From assembly GCF_945956965.1 (NCBI RefSeq), contig NZ_CAMFJS010000001.1:124001-188000 (forward strand): a stretch of 64,000 bases of DNA, read 5' to 3'. A program made the translations under genes and the position numbers. Shown here in pieces: positions 56,517 through 64,000 of this stretch (position 1 is the stretch's first letter; the number at the start of each line of letters is the position of its first letter). The notes under the pieces are model-generated. The model ran no database searches. It had not been told where the DNA came from and saw only the letters and a program-made list of their open reading frames with translations. Source of the stretch: an uncultured Roseateles sp. (lineage in GTDB: Bacteria; Pseudomonadota; Gammaproteobacteria; Burkholderiales; Burkholderiaceae_C).

Positions 56517-57130
56517 ACAAGACCAGCAGATTCATCACCTTTGAAGGCATAGACGGCGCGGGCAAATCCACCCACATCGCCCGCCTGGGCGAGCGCCTGA
56601 GCGCGCGTGGCGCCAGAGTGCTCAATACCCGCGAGCCGGGCGGCACGCCCCTGGCAGAGACGCTTCGAGGTCTGTTCTTGCACAGCGGCATGGACGGTTT
56701 AACCGAAGCGCTGCTGGTCTTCGCCGGCCGCCGCGACCATTTGCGCCAGGTGATTGAGCCGGCCCTGCAAGCCGGCCAAACTGTTTTGTGCGACCGTTTC
56801 ACCGACGCCACTTTCGCCTACCAAGGCGGTGGCCGCGGCATGGACTTGAACGTGCTGGCCACGCTGGAGCAATGGGTGCAAGAAGGCCGCCAGCCCGATC
56901 TGACCTTCTGGTTCGACCTGCCCGCTGAACAAGCTGCGCAGCGCCGCGCCGCCGCCCGCGAAGCCGATCGCTTCGAGCAGCAAGACCTCGACTTCTTCAA
57001 CAAGGTGCGGGCCGGTTATGCCGCTCGGGCAGCCCAATCGCCGGAGCGTTTCGCCCGCATCGACGCCAGCCTGACGGTGGCCGAAGTGGCCGCGCAAATC
57101 GAAGCGGTGCTGGAGGCACGAGGATGGTAG
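56513..57130 (+). CDS. tmk: Thymidylate kinase
   Basis: It phosphorylates dTMP to dTDP. The 205-residue protein has P-loop [22 protein letters not shown] (DR-like TMP-binding region), [19 protein letters not shown], and the LID-like segment [21 protein letters not shown]. The GTG start overlaps the mltG stop. It overlaps holB by seven bases. Confidence 0.96.
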   Translation: MNKTSRFITFEGIDGAGKSTHIARLGERLSARGARVLNTREPGGTPLAETLRGLFLHSGMDGLTEALLVFAGRRDHLRQVIEPALQAGQTVLCDRFTDATFAYQGGGRGMDLNVLATLEQWVQEGRQPDLTFWFDLPAEQAAQRRAAAREADRFEQQDLDFFNKVRAGYAARAAQSPERFARIDASLTVAEVAAQIEAVLEARGW

Positions 57131-58149
57131 GCCCCGATCAGCAGCTGCCCTTGCCCTGGCTGGCGCGGCCCCTGAGCCAGGCGCTGGCAACGGCCCGCTC
57201 CCACGCCTTGCTGGTGCAGGGCCCGGCCGGGGTGGGGCAGTTCGACCTGGCTATGCTGTTGGGCCAGGCCTGGCTGTGCGAAACCCCGCTGCAAGACGCG
57301 GGCCGCCAAGGCTGGGCCTGCGGCAATTGCGGCAGCTGCCATTTGTTTCAGTCGCATACCCACCCCGACTTCATGCTGCTCTTGCCCGAGGCCTTGCGTG
57401 AGCAGCTCGGCTGGGTGGCCGACAGCGAGGCGCCGGTCAAGGAATCCAAGACCAAGCCCAGCCGCGAGATCAAGGTGTATGCCGTGCGCGCCATGCTCAG
57501 CTTCGCGCAAGCCACCTCGGCACGCGGCCGCGCCAAGGTGGTGGTGGTCTACCCGGCCGAGGCGCTCAACACCGTGGCCGCCAATGCCTTGCTGAAAACG
57601 CTGGAAGAACCTGCCGGCGTGCTGCGCTTTGTGCTGGCCAGCACCGCGCCCGAGGCGCTGTTGCCCACCATCCGCAGCCGCTGCCAGCCCGTGCCCCTGG
57701 CCTTGCCCGAGACCGCGCCCAGCCTGAAGTGGCTGAAAGAGCAGGGCGTGGAGGGGCCCGAGATTTTGCTGGCCGCGGCGGGCGGCCGCCCGCAAGAAGC
57801 CCGCGACTGGTTCGAGGCCGGCTTGCGCGCCAGCGCCTGGCAGCAACTGCCGCAGCGCTTGGCTCGAGGCGAAGTGGCCCTGGGCGATTGGCCGCAACCT
57901 CGCGCCATCGACGCCTTGCAGCGCCTGTGCCACGACTTGCTGCGCCTGGCCCATGGCGCGGCGCCGCGCTACTTCCCGGCCGAGGCCTTGCCCAAGCCCA
58001 AACTGGCAGCGCCGCTGCACGCTTGGGACGCGCAGCTGCGCCGCGCCGCCCGCCATGCGGAGCATCCGCTGAACGCGGGCTTGTTGATGGAGTCCTTGTT
58101 TGCCCAGGGCCAACAAGCCTTGCGTGAGTCCATGCCGCGCCGAGCCTAA
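57124..58149 (+). CDS. holB: DNA polymerase III delta-prime subunit HolB
   Basis: HolB is a clamp-loader subunit. The 341-residue protein has [27 protein letters not shown] (a degenerate P-loop, as is normal in delta-prime), the zinc site [66 protein letters not shown], and a C-terminal collar domain. It lies between tmk and pilZ. Confidence 0.95.
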   Translation: MVGPDQQLPLPWLARPLSQALATARSHALLVQGPAGVGQFDLAMLLGQAWLCETPLQDAGRQGWACGNCGSCHLFQSHTHPDFMLLLPEALREQLGWVADSEAPVKESKTKPSREIKVYAVRAMLSFAQATSARGRAKVVVVYPAEALNTVAANALLKTLEEPAGVLRFVLASTAPEALLPTIRSRCQPVPLALPETAPSLKWLKEQGVEGPEILLAAAGGRPQEARDWFEAGLRASAWQQLPQRLARGEVALGDWPQPRAIDALQRLCHDLLRLAHGAAPRYFPAEALPKPKLAAPLHAWDAQLRRAARHAEHPLNAGLLMESLFAQGQQALRESMPRRA

Positions 58150-58176
58150 GGCTCAGCCTTCGCTACACTGGGCGCC

Positions 58177-58578
58177 ATGAGCGAAATCATTCCGTCACCC
58201 GCAACGCCGGCCACTGCCGGGGCCTTGTCCGCCAGCGGCCCGCGGCCCAGCGTCATTCAGCTGGTGTTCCGGGAAAAAGGTGCCCTCTACGCCGCCTATA
58301 TGCCCATGTTCACCGACGGTGGCTTGTTTGTGCCGACGCCGCGTGAATACCGCCTGGGTGAAGACGTCTACCTGCTGCTGGCCTTGCCCGAAGATCCGCA
58401 GCGCTACCCGGTGGCCGGCAAGGTGGCTTGGCTGACGCCACCTAACGCCTCGGGCGGCCGTACCCAAGGCATTGGCGTGCGCTTTCCGGCGGATGAGAAA
58501 AGCCGTTTGATCAAGCTGAAGATCGAAGAGATTCTGGGCACCCTGATTTCCTCCACCAAGCCGACGCAGACGCTTTGA
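58177..58578 (+). CDS. pilZ: Type IV pilus assembly protein PilZ
   Basis: The 133-residue product has the PilZ-domain pattern of the original pilus protein: VIQLVFREKGALYAAYMPMFTDGGLFVPTPREYRLGEDVYLLLALPEDPQRYPVAGKVAWLTPPNASGGRTQGIGVRFP. The RxxxR c-di-GMP motif is absent, as is typical for true PilZ, which works through PilF/PilB-type partners. The holB-pilZ-tatD context is the usual one. Twitching genes proper are not in the window. Confidence 0.94.
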   Translation: MSEIIPSPATPATAGALSASGPRPSVIQLVFREKGALYAAYMPMFTDGGLFVPTPREYRLGEDVYLLLALPEDPQRYPVAGKVAWLTPPNASGGRTQGIGVRFPADEKSRLIKLKIEEILGTLISSTKPTQTL

Positions 58579-58663
58579 GCTTTTCTTGCCGGTTTGGCTG
58601 TCGCCAGGCTCGGTTCGACATGTATTTCGCCTAACCCGCCAAGCCCACGGTCTTGGCTCCGCC

Positions 58664-59446
58664 ATGTTCATCGACTCCCATTGCCATCTGAGCTTCCCCG
58701 AGTTGCACGCGCAACTGCCCGAGATCCTGCAAGCCATGCAGGCCGCGCAAGTCGAGCAGGCGATCTGCATCTGCACCACGATGGAAGAATTCCCCCAGGT
58801 ACTGGGCTTGGCCACCGCACACAAGCAGCTGTGGGCCTCGGTGGGCGTGCATCCCGACAACGAGGATGTGCATGAGCCCAGCGTGGAGGAGCTGGTCAAG
58901 GCGGCAAGCAGCAGCGACAAGATCGTGGCGATCGGTGAAACCGGGCTGGACTACTACCGCTTGAACGGCCGCAGCATCGAGGCCGATATGGGCTGGCAGC
59001 GCGAGCGCTTCCGCACCCATATCCGCGCCGCCAAGCTCGTGAACAAGCCGCTGGTGATTCACACCCGCAGCAGCGCGGCCGACACCTTGAAGGTGCTGGA
59101 CGAAGAGGGCGGTGAACAGGCCGGTGGCGTGTTTCATTGCTTCACGGAAACGGTGGATATCGCCCTGGCGGCCATCGAACGCGGCTTCTACATCTCGTTT
59201 TCCGGCATCCTGAGCTTCAAGAATGCCCAGGCCCTGCGCGATGTGGCGGCCGCCCTGCCGCTGGAGCGTTTGCTGATCGAGACCGACAGCCCTTATCTGG
59301 CCCCCGTGCCCTATCGCGGGCGCACCAACAGCCCCGCTTATGTGCCCCATGTGGCTGAGGCGCTGGCCGCGGTGAAGGGCGTGTCGGTAGCCGAACTGGC
59401 CGCGCAAACCACGGCCAATTGCCGGCGGCTGTTCGCACTGCCCTGA
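58664..59446 (+). CDS. ycfH: TatD-family metal-dependent hydrolase (YcfH type)
   Basis: The 260-residue TIM-barrel hydrolase starts MFIDSHCHLSFPEL with the metal-binding HxH, has AIGETGLDYYR, KPLVIHTRSSAADTL, GVFHCFTETVDIA and LIETDSPYLAPVPYRGRTNSPAYVPHVAEALA. TatD/YcfH proteins are thought to act on nucleic acids, including D-aminoacyl-tRNA or DNA 3' ends in some cases. I chose ATG 58664; upstream starts add unrelated residues. It follows pilZ by 85 bases. Confidence 0.94.
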   Translation: MFIDSHCHLSFPELHAQLPEILQAMQAAQVEQAICICTTMEEFPQVLGLATAHKQLWASVGVHPDNEDVHEPSVEELVKAASSSDKIVAIGETGLDYYRLNGRSIEADMGWQRERFRTHIRAAKLVNKPLVIHTRSSAADTLKVLDEEGGEQAGGVFHCFTETVDIALAAIERGFYISFSGILSFKNAQALRDVAAALPLERLLIETDSPYLAPVPYRGRTNSPAYVPHVAEALAAVKGVSVAELAAQTTANCRRLFALP

Positions 59447-59475
59447 AGCAATCGCCAACCCTATCGAGCCTCACC

Positions 59476-60123
59476 ATGCTGTTGCCGCGTCACTTCAAAG
59501 CCGTTCTTGTTTCTAGCCTGCTGCTGGGTGTGATGGGTGCCAGCTTGGCAGCACCCATCGATGATTTGGTGCTGGCCGCTGAGCTGGACGACGGCAGGAC
59601 GGTGAGCCAAATGGTGGCCGCAGGAGTCGACCCTAACGCGCTGGATTCACGCGGGCGCAGCGCGCTGGCTATCGCCATCAAGGAGGATTCCGACAAGGCC
59701 GTCAAAAGCTTGCTGGCCGCCCCAACTTTGGCCTTGAATACCCGCAGCAAGAATGGTGAGACGCCCTTGATGCTGGCGGCGATCAAGGGCCGGCTGGACT
59801 GGGTGCAAGCCATGGTCAAGCGCGGTGCGCCCATCAACCAAGAGGGCTGGACGCCGCTGCACTATGCCTGCAGCGGCCCGGACAACGGCGTGGCCGCCTG
59901 GTTGATCAGCCAAGGGGCTGACATCAACGCACGCTCGCCCAATGGCAGCACGCCCCTGATGCTGGCGGCCGGCTACGGCGCGCTTGACCTGACCCCCGTG
60001 CTGCTGAAGGCCGGCGCTGATGTGTCCCTGCGCAATCAACAGGGCATGAACGCTGCCGACTTCGCGCGCAAAGCCGATCGCGACCGCGTTTTGAAGCAGA
60101 TCGAAGCCGCCGCCACGCGCTGA
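59476..60123 (+). CDS. Exported ankyrin-repeat protein
   Basis: The 215-residue protein has a Sec signal (FKAVLVSSLLLGVMGASLAAP) and then about five ankyrin repeats (VSQMVAAGVDPNALDSRGRSALAIAI, NTRSKNGETPLMLAAIKGRL, NQEGWTPLHYACSGPDNGVAAWLISQGADINARSPNGSTPLMLAA and others). It is probably a periplasmic protein-binding scaffold; no partner is evident. It lies 29 bases after the tatD-like gene and may end that transcript. Confidence 0.85.
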   Translation: MLLPRHFKAVLVSSLLLGVMGASLAAPIDDLVLAAELDDGRTVSQMVAAGVDPNALDSRGRSALAIAIKEDSDKAVKSLLAAPTLALNTRSKNGETPLMLAAIKGRLDWVQAMVKRGAPINQEGWTPLHYACSGPDNGVAAWLISQGADINARSPNGSTPLMLAAGYGALDLTPVLLKAGADVSLRNQQGMNAADFARKADRDRVLKQIEAAATR

Positions 60124-60259
60124 AACGGCTTAGCCGCCGCTGACAGCAGCCTAGGACTTTGCCTGACAAAGCCTTTGGGAGCGGGCCGACTACGCCGGGC
60201 CGAGCGGGCTCTCTACAGTCACTTACATCTTGAAACCGTAAGTCCTGAGGAGAAACATC

Positions 60260-60520
60260 ATGCTGAGCCCCGCACTTGTCAGCCCCTTCGCCATGTTGCT
60301 GAACCCGGAAATCGTGTTGCAAGCCATGGAAGATTCGCCGCGCTTGAATCATCTGCACAGCCGCGTTTACCGCCCCCTGGACAAGCCGCTGATCCCACGC
60401 GGCAAGTTGCAGGCCTTGGCCGAGTTGGCCGAGTTTGACCGACTGGTCGATGAAGCAACCGAGCCCAGCATCGCGGATAGCGATGTGGATGAACTGGCGG
60501 ACTTCGGCCTGCCCAGCTGA
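60260..60520 (+). CDS. Small protein of unknown function (86 residues)
   Basis: I do not recognise it. A strong ribosome site (GAGGAG) lies just before the ATG, and codon choice matches the neighbours. The product has a hydrophobic start (LSPALVSPFAMLLNPEIVLQAM), a basic middle (RLNHLHSRVYRPLDKPLIPRGK) and an acidic tail (FDRLVDEATEPSIADSDVDELADF). No signal, membrane helix or metal motif is visible. It stands alone between the ankyrin gene and an aldo/keto reductase. Confidence 0.68.
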   Translation: MLSPALVSPFAMLLNPEIVLQAMEDSPRLNHLHSRVYRPLDKPLIPRGKLQALAELAEFDRLVDEATEPSIADSDVDELADFGLPS

Positions 60521-60528
60521 AATTTTTT

Positions 60529-60551
60529 CCTCTGGGCCATTAGCCCAGAGG
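60529..60551. repeat. Hairpin between the 86-residue protein and the aldo/keto reductase gene
   Basis: CCTCTGGGC (60529-60537) and GCCCAGAGG (60543-60551) form a perfect nine-pair stem with a five-base loop, nine bases after the small gene's stop. A run of six T residues precedes rather than follows it, so it is not a standard terminator on either strand. Confidence 0.6.
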
Positions 60552-60594
60552 CTGGGATGCGTTCCAATGCCGGTTCCTCCAAGGAGCCAGGCAC

Positions 60595-61590
60595 ATGAAC
60601 ACATCGATTCCACTGCAGACCCATCTTCCACACGCCAGCCGCTTGGTGCTTGGCTGCATGGGATTGGGTGGAGGCTGGGACCAAACGCCGATTGGCGAAG
60701 CCGATATTGCCAAAGCCCACGCGGCGGTGGAAGCCGCGCTGGAAATTGGCATCACGCTCTTCGATCATGCCGACATCTACACCCGCGGCAAGGCCGAGCA
60801 ATGCATGGGTGAGCTGTTCAAGCGCCAACCCTCGCTGCGCCAGCGCCTGCACTTGCAATCCAAATGCGGCATTCGTTTTGCCGATGCCAGCGGCCCCGGG
60901 CGCTACGACCTGAGCGCTGAACACATTGAGCGCAGTGTTGACGGCATTCTGCAGCGCTTGCAGATCGAGTCGCTGGAGATCTTGATGCTGCACCGCCCCG
61001 ACCCCTTGATGCAGGCTGAAGAGGTGGCTGCCGCCTTTAGCCGGCTGCGCGCCGCAGGCAAGGTGCAGCACTTGGCCGTCTCCAATATGCAAGCGGCGCA
61101 GATGCGTCAGCTGAGTGCCAGCCTGGATCAGCCGCTGCTGGCCAATCAGGTGGAAATGAGTCTGGGCAAGCTGGACTGGCTGGAAGCCGGCAGCTGCTTC
61201 AACGACGCGCAATTGCGTCCGCAAGCCCATGCCCTCAACTGGCCAGAAACACTGGCCTATTGCCAGGCCCATCATGTGCAGCTGCAAGCCTGGGGTTCGC
61301 TGGCCAAGGGTGTGTTCAGCGGCGCGGCCTTGCCAGGCGGCGATGATGCAGCGGCTGCCGCTGTGCGTCATTGTGCTGAACAGGTGCAGCAACTGGCCAA
61401 TCTCATGGTCGTCTCGCGCGAGGCCATTGTGCTGGCCTGGTTGATGATGCATCCCGCAGGGATTCAACCCGTCATCGGCAGCAGTGAGCCGGCGCGCATA
61501 CGTGCTTGCGGCGAAGCCTTGAAGGTCAAACTCAGCCGGGAAGACTGGTACCGGCTTTATGTGGCGGCACGGGGTCAGGCCTTGCCTTAA
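60595..61590 (+). CDS. Aldo/keto reductase (YdhF-like)
   Basis: The 331-residue TIM-barrel oxidoreductase has the catalytic tetrad in ITLFDHADIYTRGKAE (Asp, Tyr), LQSKCGIR (Lys) and ILMLHRPDPLM (His), with LVLGCMGLGGGW at the start and the NADPH-binding IQPVIGSSEPARI near the end. Substrate unknown; YdhF is the closest familiar relative by sequence. AAGGAG precedes the ATG. Confidence 0.92.
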   Translation: MNTSIPLQTHLPHASRLVLGCMGLGGGWDQTPIGEADIAKAHAAVEAALEIGITLFDHADIYTRGKAEQCMGELFKRQPSLRQRLHLQSKCGIRFADASGPGRYDLSAEHIERSVDGILQRLQIESLEILMLHRPDPLMQAEEVAAAFSRLRAAGKVQHLAVSNMQAAQMRQLSASLDQPLLANQVEMSLGKLDWLEAGSCFNDAQLRPQAHALNWPETLAYCQAHHVQLQAWGSLAKGVFSGAALPGGDDAAAAAVRHCAEQVQQLANLMVVSREAIVLAWLMMHPAGIQPVIGSSEPARIRACGEALKVKLSREDWYRLYVAARGQALP

Positions 61591-61787
61591 CGTTTTGTGT
61601 GGCCTTATGGGGTCGCTTAGACGCAAGCGGGAAGGGCGGATTGCCGTGTGAATGCGCGCCTGCCGGGGGTATTCTCGAGGCCACGGGAAGGCGGCAGGAA
61701 TCCCAATCCCAGCAGGCTATTCAAGCCCAAACATGTGTCCTATAGTCAACCGCGTCCTGGACGCTTGTGTACAAGGCTATCCGACCC

Positions 61788-62723
61788 ATGTCATTCGCCC
61801 ATTCGACCGGCAAGCTCAGCACCCAGTGCCCTTACTGCGAGCACCTTAGCCCCGAAGGCTCGAAGTTTTGTAATGAATGTGGCGCTGCCCTGCATCTGCG
61901 GCCCTGCGCGCACTGTGGCGCCCTCAATGATGTGACTTTGGCCGATGCCTGTGGGCGCTGTGGCGAGCCCTTCGCGTCCGCAAATGCGCCGCCCGAATCG
62001 ATCCCTGATGCCGCAGAGCCGGTTTTGGTCGAGGCGGAAGCCCCGGCGCTGCTACCTGCTCAGCATTTCGATGCGCCAGGCCCCCGGGACGATGAGCCAA
62101 GCCTTTCATCACTGACGCAGCCCCCGTCGCCCCAGATCCGCTGGCGCGTGGCCGCGGCCATGCTGCTTCTGATCTTCGGCAGCGGCGCGGTCTTTTGGCT
62201 CAGCCGCCAGCCTGCGGAATCCGCATCAGTTCATGGCGCGGCAACGGCAGCACAGCCGCCCGCAAGCGTCCCTGCCATCGAAGTCGCAGACAAGAAAGCG
62301 CAGGGAACACCAGATTTGGGAAATGCGCGCAGTGGGGCTCAGCCGGGCGGGTCAGGGAATGACACTGCCAATACTTCGCTCGCCTTAGATACAAGTACCC
62401 AGCCAGCCGTGCCTCTAAGCTCATCGCCCCCGGCTGATTCGGTCGAAGCAACTGCTACAACGGCAGCCTCCTCGCCGGCGCCGCGACGCCGGCCGGGGCT
62501 TGCCTCAAGCAATGCTGCGGCGCCTTCTATCAATCTGCCTAGCCGAGCCGCCTTGCCCTCCGCCCCAACCAGCGCGGGCCCGATTGAAGCCATGGGCATG
62601 GGCAGCAATGCTCGGACTAGCTATCCCAGTGCCACGCCCAAGCCCGCCAAGATTGGTGCTTGCACCGAGGCCGTCGCCGCACTGGGCCTTTGCAGCTCAG
62701 CCGAAGTTCCCACTCAAAGGTAA
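61788..62723 (+). CDS. Membrane-anchored double zinc-ribbon protein of unknown function
   Basis: The 311-residue product has two N-terminal zinc ribbons (CPYC..FCNECG and CAHC..ACGRCG, eight cysteines in residues 13-65). After an acidic linker comes one transmembrane helix (WRVAAAMLLLIFGSGAVFWL, about 120-140), then about 150 Ser/Ala/Pro/Thr-rich residues. It ends with GACTEAVAALGLCSS. The ribbons would be cytoplasmic and the tail periplasmic. I chose ATG 61788; a GTG at 61767 is an alternative. It ends seven bases before the TAXI-receptor gene, so the two are probably coupled. Neither function nor family is certain. Confidence 0.75.
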   Translation: MSFAHSTGKLSTQCPYCEHLSPEGSKFCNECGAALHLRPCAHCGALNDVTLADACGRCGEPFASANAPPESIPDAAEPVLVEAEAPALLPAQHFDAPGPRDDEPSLSSLTQPPSPQIRWRVAAAMLLLIFGSGAVFWLSRQPAESASVHGAATAAQPPASVPAIEVADKKAQGTPDLGNARSGAQPGGSGNDTANTSLALDTSTQPAVPLSSSPPADSVEATATTAASSPAPRRRPGLASSNAAAPSINLPSRAALPSAPTSAGPIEAMGMGSNARTSYPSATPKPAKIGACTEAVAALGLCSSAEVPTQR

Positions 62724-62730
62724 GCCCGCT

Positions 62731-63801
62731 ATGCAGCCATTGGACCTATCTTCTCCGCGGATTGGGGCTGTTGCCCGCTCCTGGATTCGCAGCGCCGCGA
62801 TAGTGCTGGCAATGCTGGCGGGCACTGGGCATGTGTCGGCCGCGGCCGAGTACAAAATCGTCACAGCGTCTGATAAAGGCACCTACTACGCCATTGGCAA
62901 AGACCTGGCCAAGTTCGTGGCGCCAGATGCCGATGTGCAACTGGAGGTGGTGGCGACCTCGGGCTCTGCTGCCAACGTCAAGCTGCTGCGCTACGAGCCC
63001 GGGGTGAAGCTGGCGGTGGTGCAGGCGGATGTGTTTCAAGCCTTTGTCGACCGTGCCGGCAGCGGCAATAACGAGGCGGCCGCGATGGTCAGGCCTTTGC
63101 GGGTGATTCTGCCGCTCTACAACACCGAGATCCATTACATCGTGCGGGCCGATTCACCGCTCAACTACATTCACGACATCAAAGATGCCAAGATCAATGG
63201 CGGCTTGGTGGGCAGTGGTGCCGCACTGATCACACACACGCTTTACCGCATGATGTTCAATGGGCCCATGCCGGAGCCACAAGCCAGCTTCATGTCCAAT
63301 GAAGAGGCGCTTGTGAAACTGATTTCCGACAAATCAGTCGATGTGGTGGTGGTCGCGGCCGGCCAACCCGCGCCGCTGATTGCCAATATGCGGCCGGAAG
63401 CCCAGAAGTTCATCAAGCTGCTGAAGTTCGACCCGGATCACCCCGCCAGCAAGGCAGCGCTTGGCACCTACACGCCGGCCAAGATGCTGGCCGCCAGCTA
63501 TCCCAATCTGCTGAATGAAGACTTCACCACGATTTCTGTGGGCGCCTTTTTGGTGACCTACGACTACAACCTGAAGGACACCATCTCGCATATGGCCAGG
63601 TTCGGCCGCTCGCTCTGCCAGAACTTCTCCCGCCTACAAGCCGATGGCCACCCGAAGTGGCGCGAAGTCAGCCTGAAGCTGCCCGAGCTCGGCCATGGTT
63701 GGACCTATTTCGGCCCGACCACCCGCGAATTGCGCGCCTGCAACGTCATGATGAAGAAGCGCTGTTCGGCTGAAGAGCGCATTCTGGGCTTGTGCAATTG
63801 A
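62731..63801 (+). CDS. TAXI-family solute-receptor-like periplasmic protein
   Basis: The 356-residue product has a signal (IVLAMLAGTGHVSAAAEYK) and the TAXI-type binding fold: KGTYYAIGKDLAKFV, VVATSGSAANVKLLRYEPGVKLAVVQADVFQAF, VRADSPLNYIHDIKDAKINGG and LIADKSVD-like ISDKSVDVVVVAAGQP. It lacks the GGTGGVYY start usual in true TRAP receptors. No TRAP permease gene is nearby and the next transcript is convergent, so it looks like an orphan receptor. AAAGG precedes the ATG. The last residues (KRCSAEERILGLCN) repeat the C-x9-C pattern seen at the end of the preceding protein. Confidence 0.85.
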   Translation: MQPLDLSSPRIGAVARSWIRSAAIVLAMLAGTGHVSAAAEYKIVTASDKGTYYAIGKDLAKFVAPDADVQLEVVATSGSAANVKLLRYEPGVKLAVVQADVFQAFVDRAGSGNNEAAAMVRPLRVILPLYNTEIHYIVRADSPLNYIHDIKDAKINGGLVGSGAALITHTLYRMMFNGPMPEPQASFMSNEEALVKLISDKSVDVVVVAAGQPAPLIANMRPEAQKFIKLLKFDPDHPASKAALGTYTPAKMLAASYPNLLNEDFTTISVGAFLVTYDYNLKDTISHMARFGRSLCQNFSRLQADGHPKWREVSLKLPELGHGWTYFGPTTRELRACNVMMKKRCSAEERILGLCN

Positions 63802-63920
63802 TGTCGGCTCCCTTGGTCACATAGCGGCGAACTCCGGTAAACGCGACACCAGCAAGAGCCACTCAATACTTCGACAATGTGTATTATGTCAAATTATGCA
63901 GATCAGCGACTCCGCACAAA

Positions 63921-63951
63921 GAAAAAGCGCCCGGCGGCAAACCGCGGGCGC
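63921..63951 (-). terminator. Intrinsic terminator for a minus-strand gene beyond the window
   Basis: On the minus strand GCGCCCG-CGG pairs with CCG-C-CGGGCGC (63927-63951, one bulge) over a four-base loop and is followed by TTTTTC. A gene entering from the right should therefore end between about 63955 and 64000, but its frame cannot be decided from so short a stretch. Confidence 0.8.
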
Positions 63952-63971
63952 CTATCTATCGTCTATCTATC
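63952..63971. repeat. Short direct repeat CTATCTATC
   Basis: CTATCTATC occurs at 63952-63960 and 63963-63971, next to the minus-strand terminator. It may be a small slippage duplication. Confidence 0.6.
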
Positions 63972-64000
63972 AGTGCGGCACACGCAATATGCCCCTTTAG

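Noticed and set aside
57124-58149. Missing lysine in the HolB P-loop (GPAGVGQFD) as a defect
   Set aside because: Delta-prime subunits commonly lack a working P-loop, so this is normal.
58177-58578. Lack of the RxxxR motif in PilZ as an oddity
   Set aside because: True PilZ pilus proteins lack it; only c-di-GMP-binding members have it.
60529-60551. The hairpin as an intrinsic terminator
   Set aside because: The T run is on the wrong side for the plus strand and reads as A residues after the stem on the minus strand.
60367-61626. A 419-codon open frame antisense to the aldo/keto reductase
   Set aside because: The aldo/keto reductase has its catalytic tetrad and ribosome site; the antisense product has no domain or start signal.
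1-64000. CRISPR arrays, insertion sequences, prophage or integrated plasmid signs
   Set aside because: I saw no spaced direct repeats, transposase, integrase other than XerD, phage structural genes or tRNA-flanked islands.

Overview
The window looks like a chromosomal, mostly housekeeping segment of a GC-rich betaproteobacterium of the order Burkholderiales. The gene orders rimP-nusA-infB-rbfA-truB-typA, mltG-tmk-holB-pilZ-tatD and mutL-(rluF)-miaA, the YgfZ/DUF4936 pair, an orphan Bug-type binding protein and the residue-level sequences all fit that order. A Roseateles/Rubrivivax-like relative is a guess from protein flavour, not a proof. I see no IS element, prophage, CRISPR array, rRNA or tRNA.

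Layout. 1-9.1 kb: start of fabI (minus, cut by the window edge), then the translation/transcription operon rimP-nusA-infB-rbfA-truB and typA, with a promoter, a leader terminator and an intra-operon hairpin. 9.2-20.3 kb: scattered metabolic and RNA genes (EamA exporter, hydroxyisobutyryl-CoA hydrolase, fhs, a lipoprotein, dusA, ogt, rhlE), a Tat-exported sulfite dehydrogenase with its cytochrome (sorAB), then xth and a DUF4337 membrane protein on the minus strand. 20.4-26.1 kb: thyA-folA (minus) and a run of exported proteins of poorly known function, including a YbaY-NlpE-META fusion. 26.1-33.0 kb: an ABC exporter divergent from a marR-(NodT)-emrA-emrB efflux operon whose promoter carries a perfect palindrome in its spacer. 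33.0-42.5 kb (minus): mutL, rluF with a very long Arg/Gly-rich tail, miaA, and an ABC ATPase/FtsX permease/AttH-like set. 42.7-49.4 kb: dedA, amidase and tsaE (minus), queG, a Bug protein overlapping xerD, and a MarC protein. 49.4-54.2 kb: a 370-base regulatory region dense in inverted repeats, aceA, an iron alcohol dehydrogenase, and an esterase coupled to a thioesterase-acetyltransferase fusion. 54.2-59.4 kb: ygfZ-DUF4936 (minus), then mltG-tmk-holB-pilZ-tatD. 59.5-64 kb: ankyrin protein, an 86-residue orphan, an aldo/keto reductase, and a two-gene set made of a membrane zinc-ribbon protein and a TAXI-type receptor.

Most genes are in tight, often overlapping (ATGA) arrays. The best candidate for something undescribed is the zinc-ribbon/TAXI pair near 62-63.8 kb: adjacent genes, no permease nearby, and the same C-x9-C ending in LGLC at both C-termini. 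Next are the cluster of four inverted repeats upstream of aceA, the exported-protein cluster at 21.8-26.1 kb, and the roughly 370-residue RG-rich extension on RluF. None of these can be called novel without database searches.
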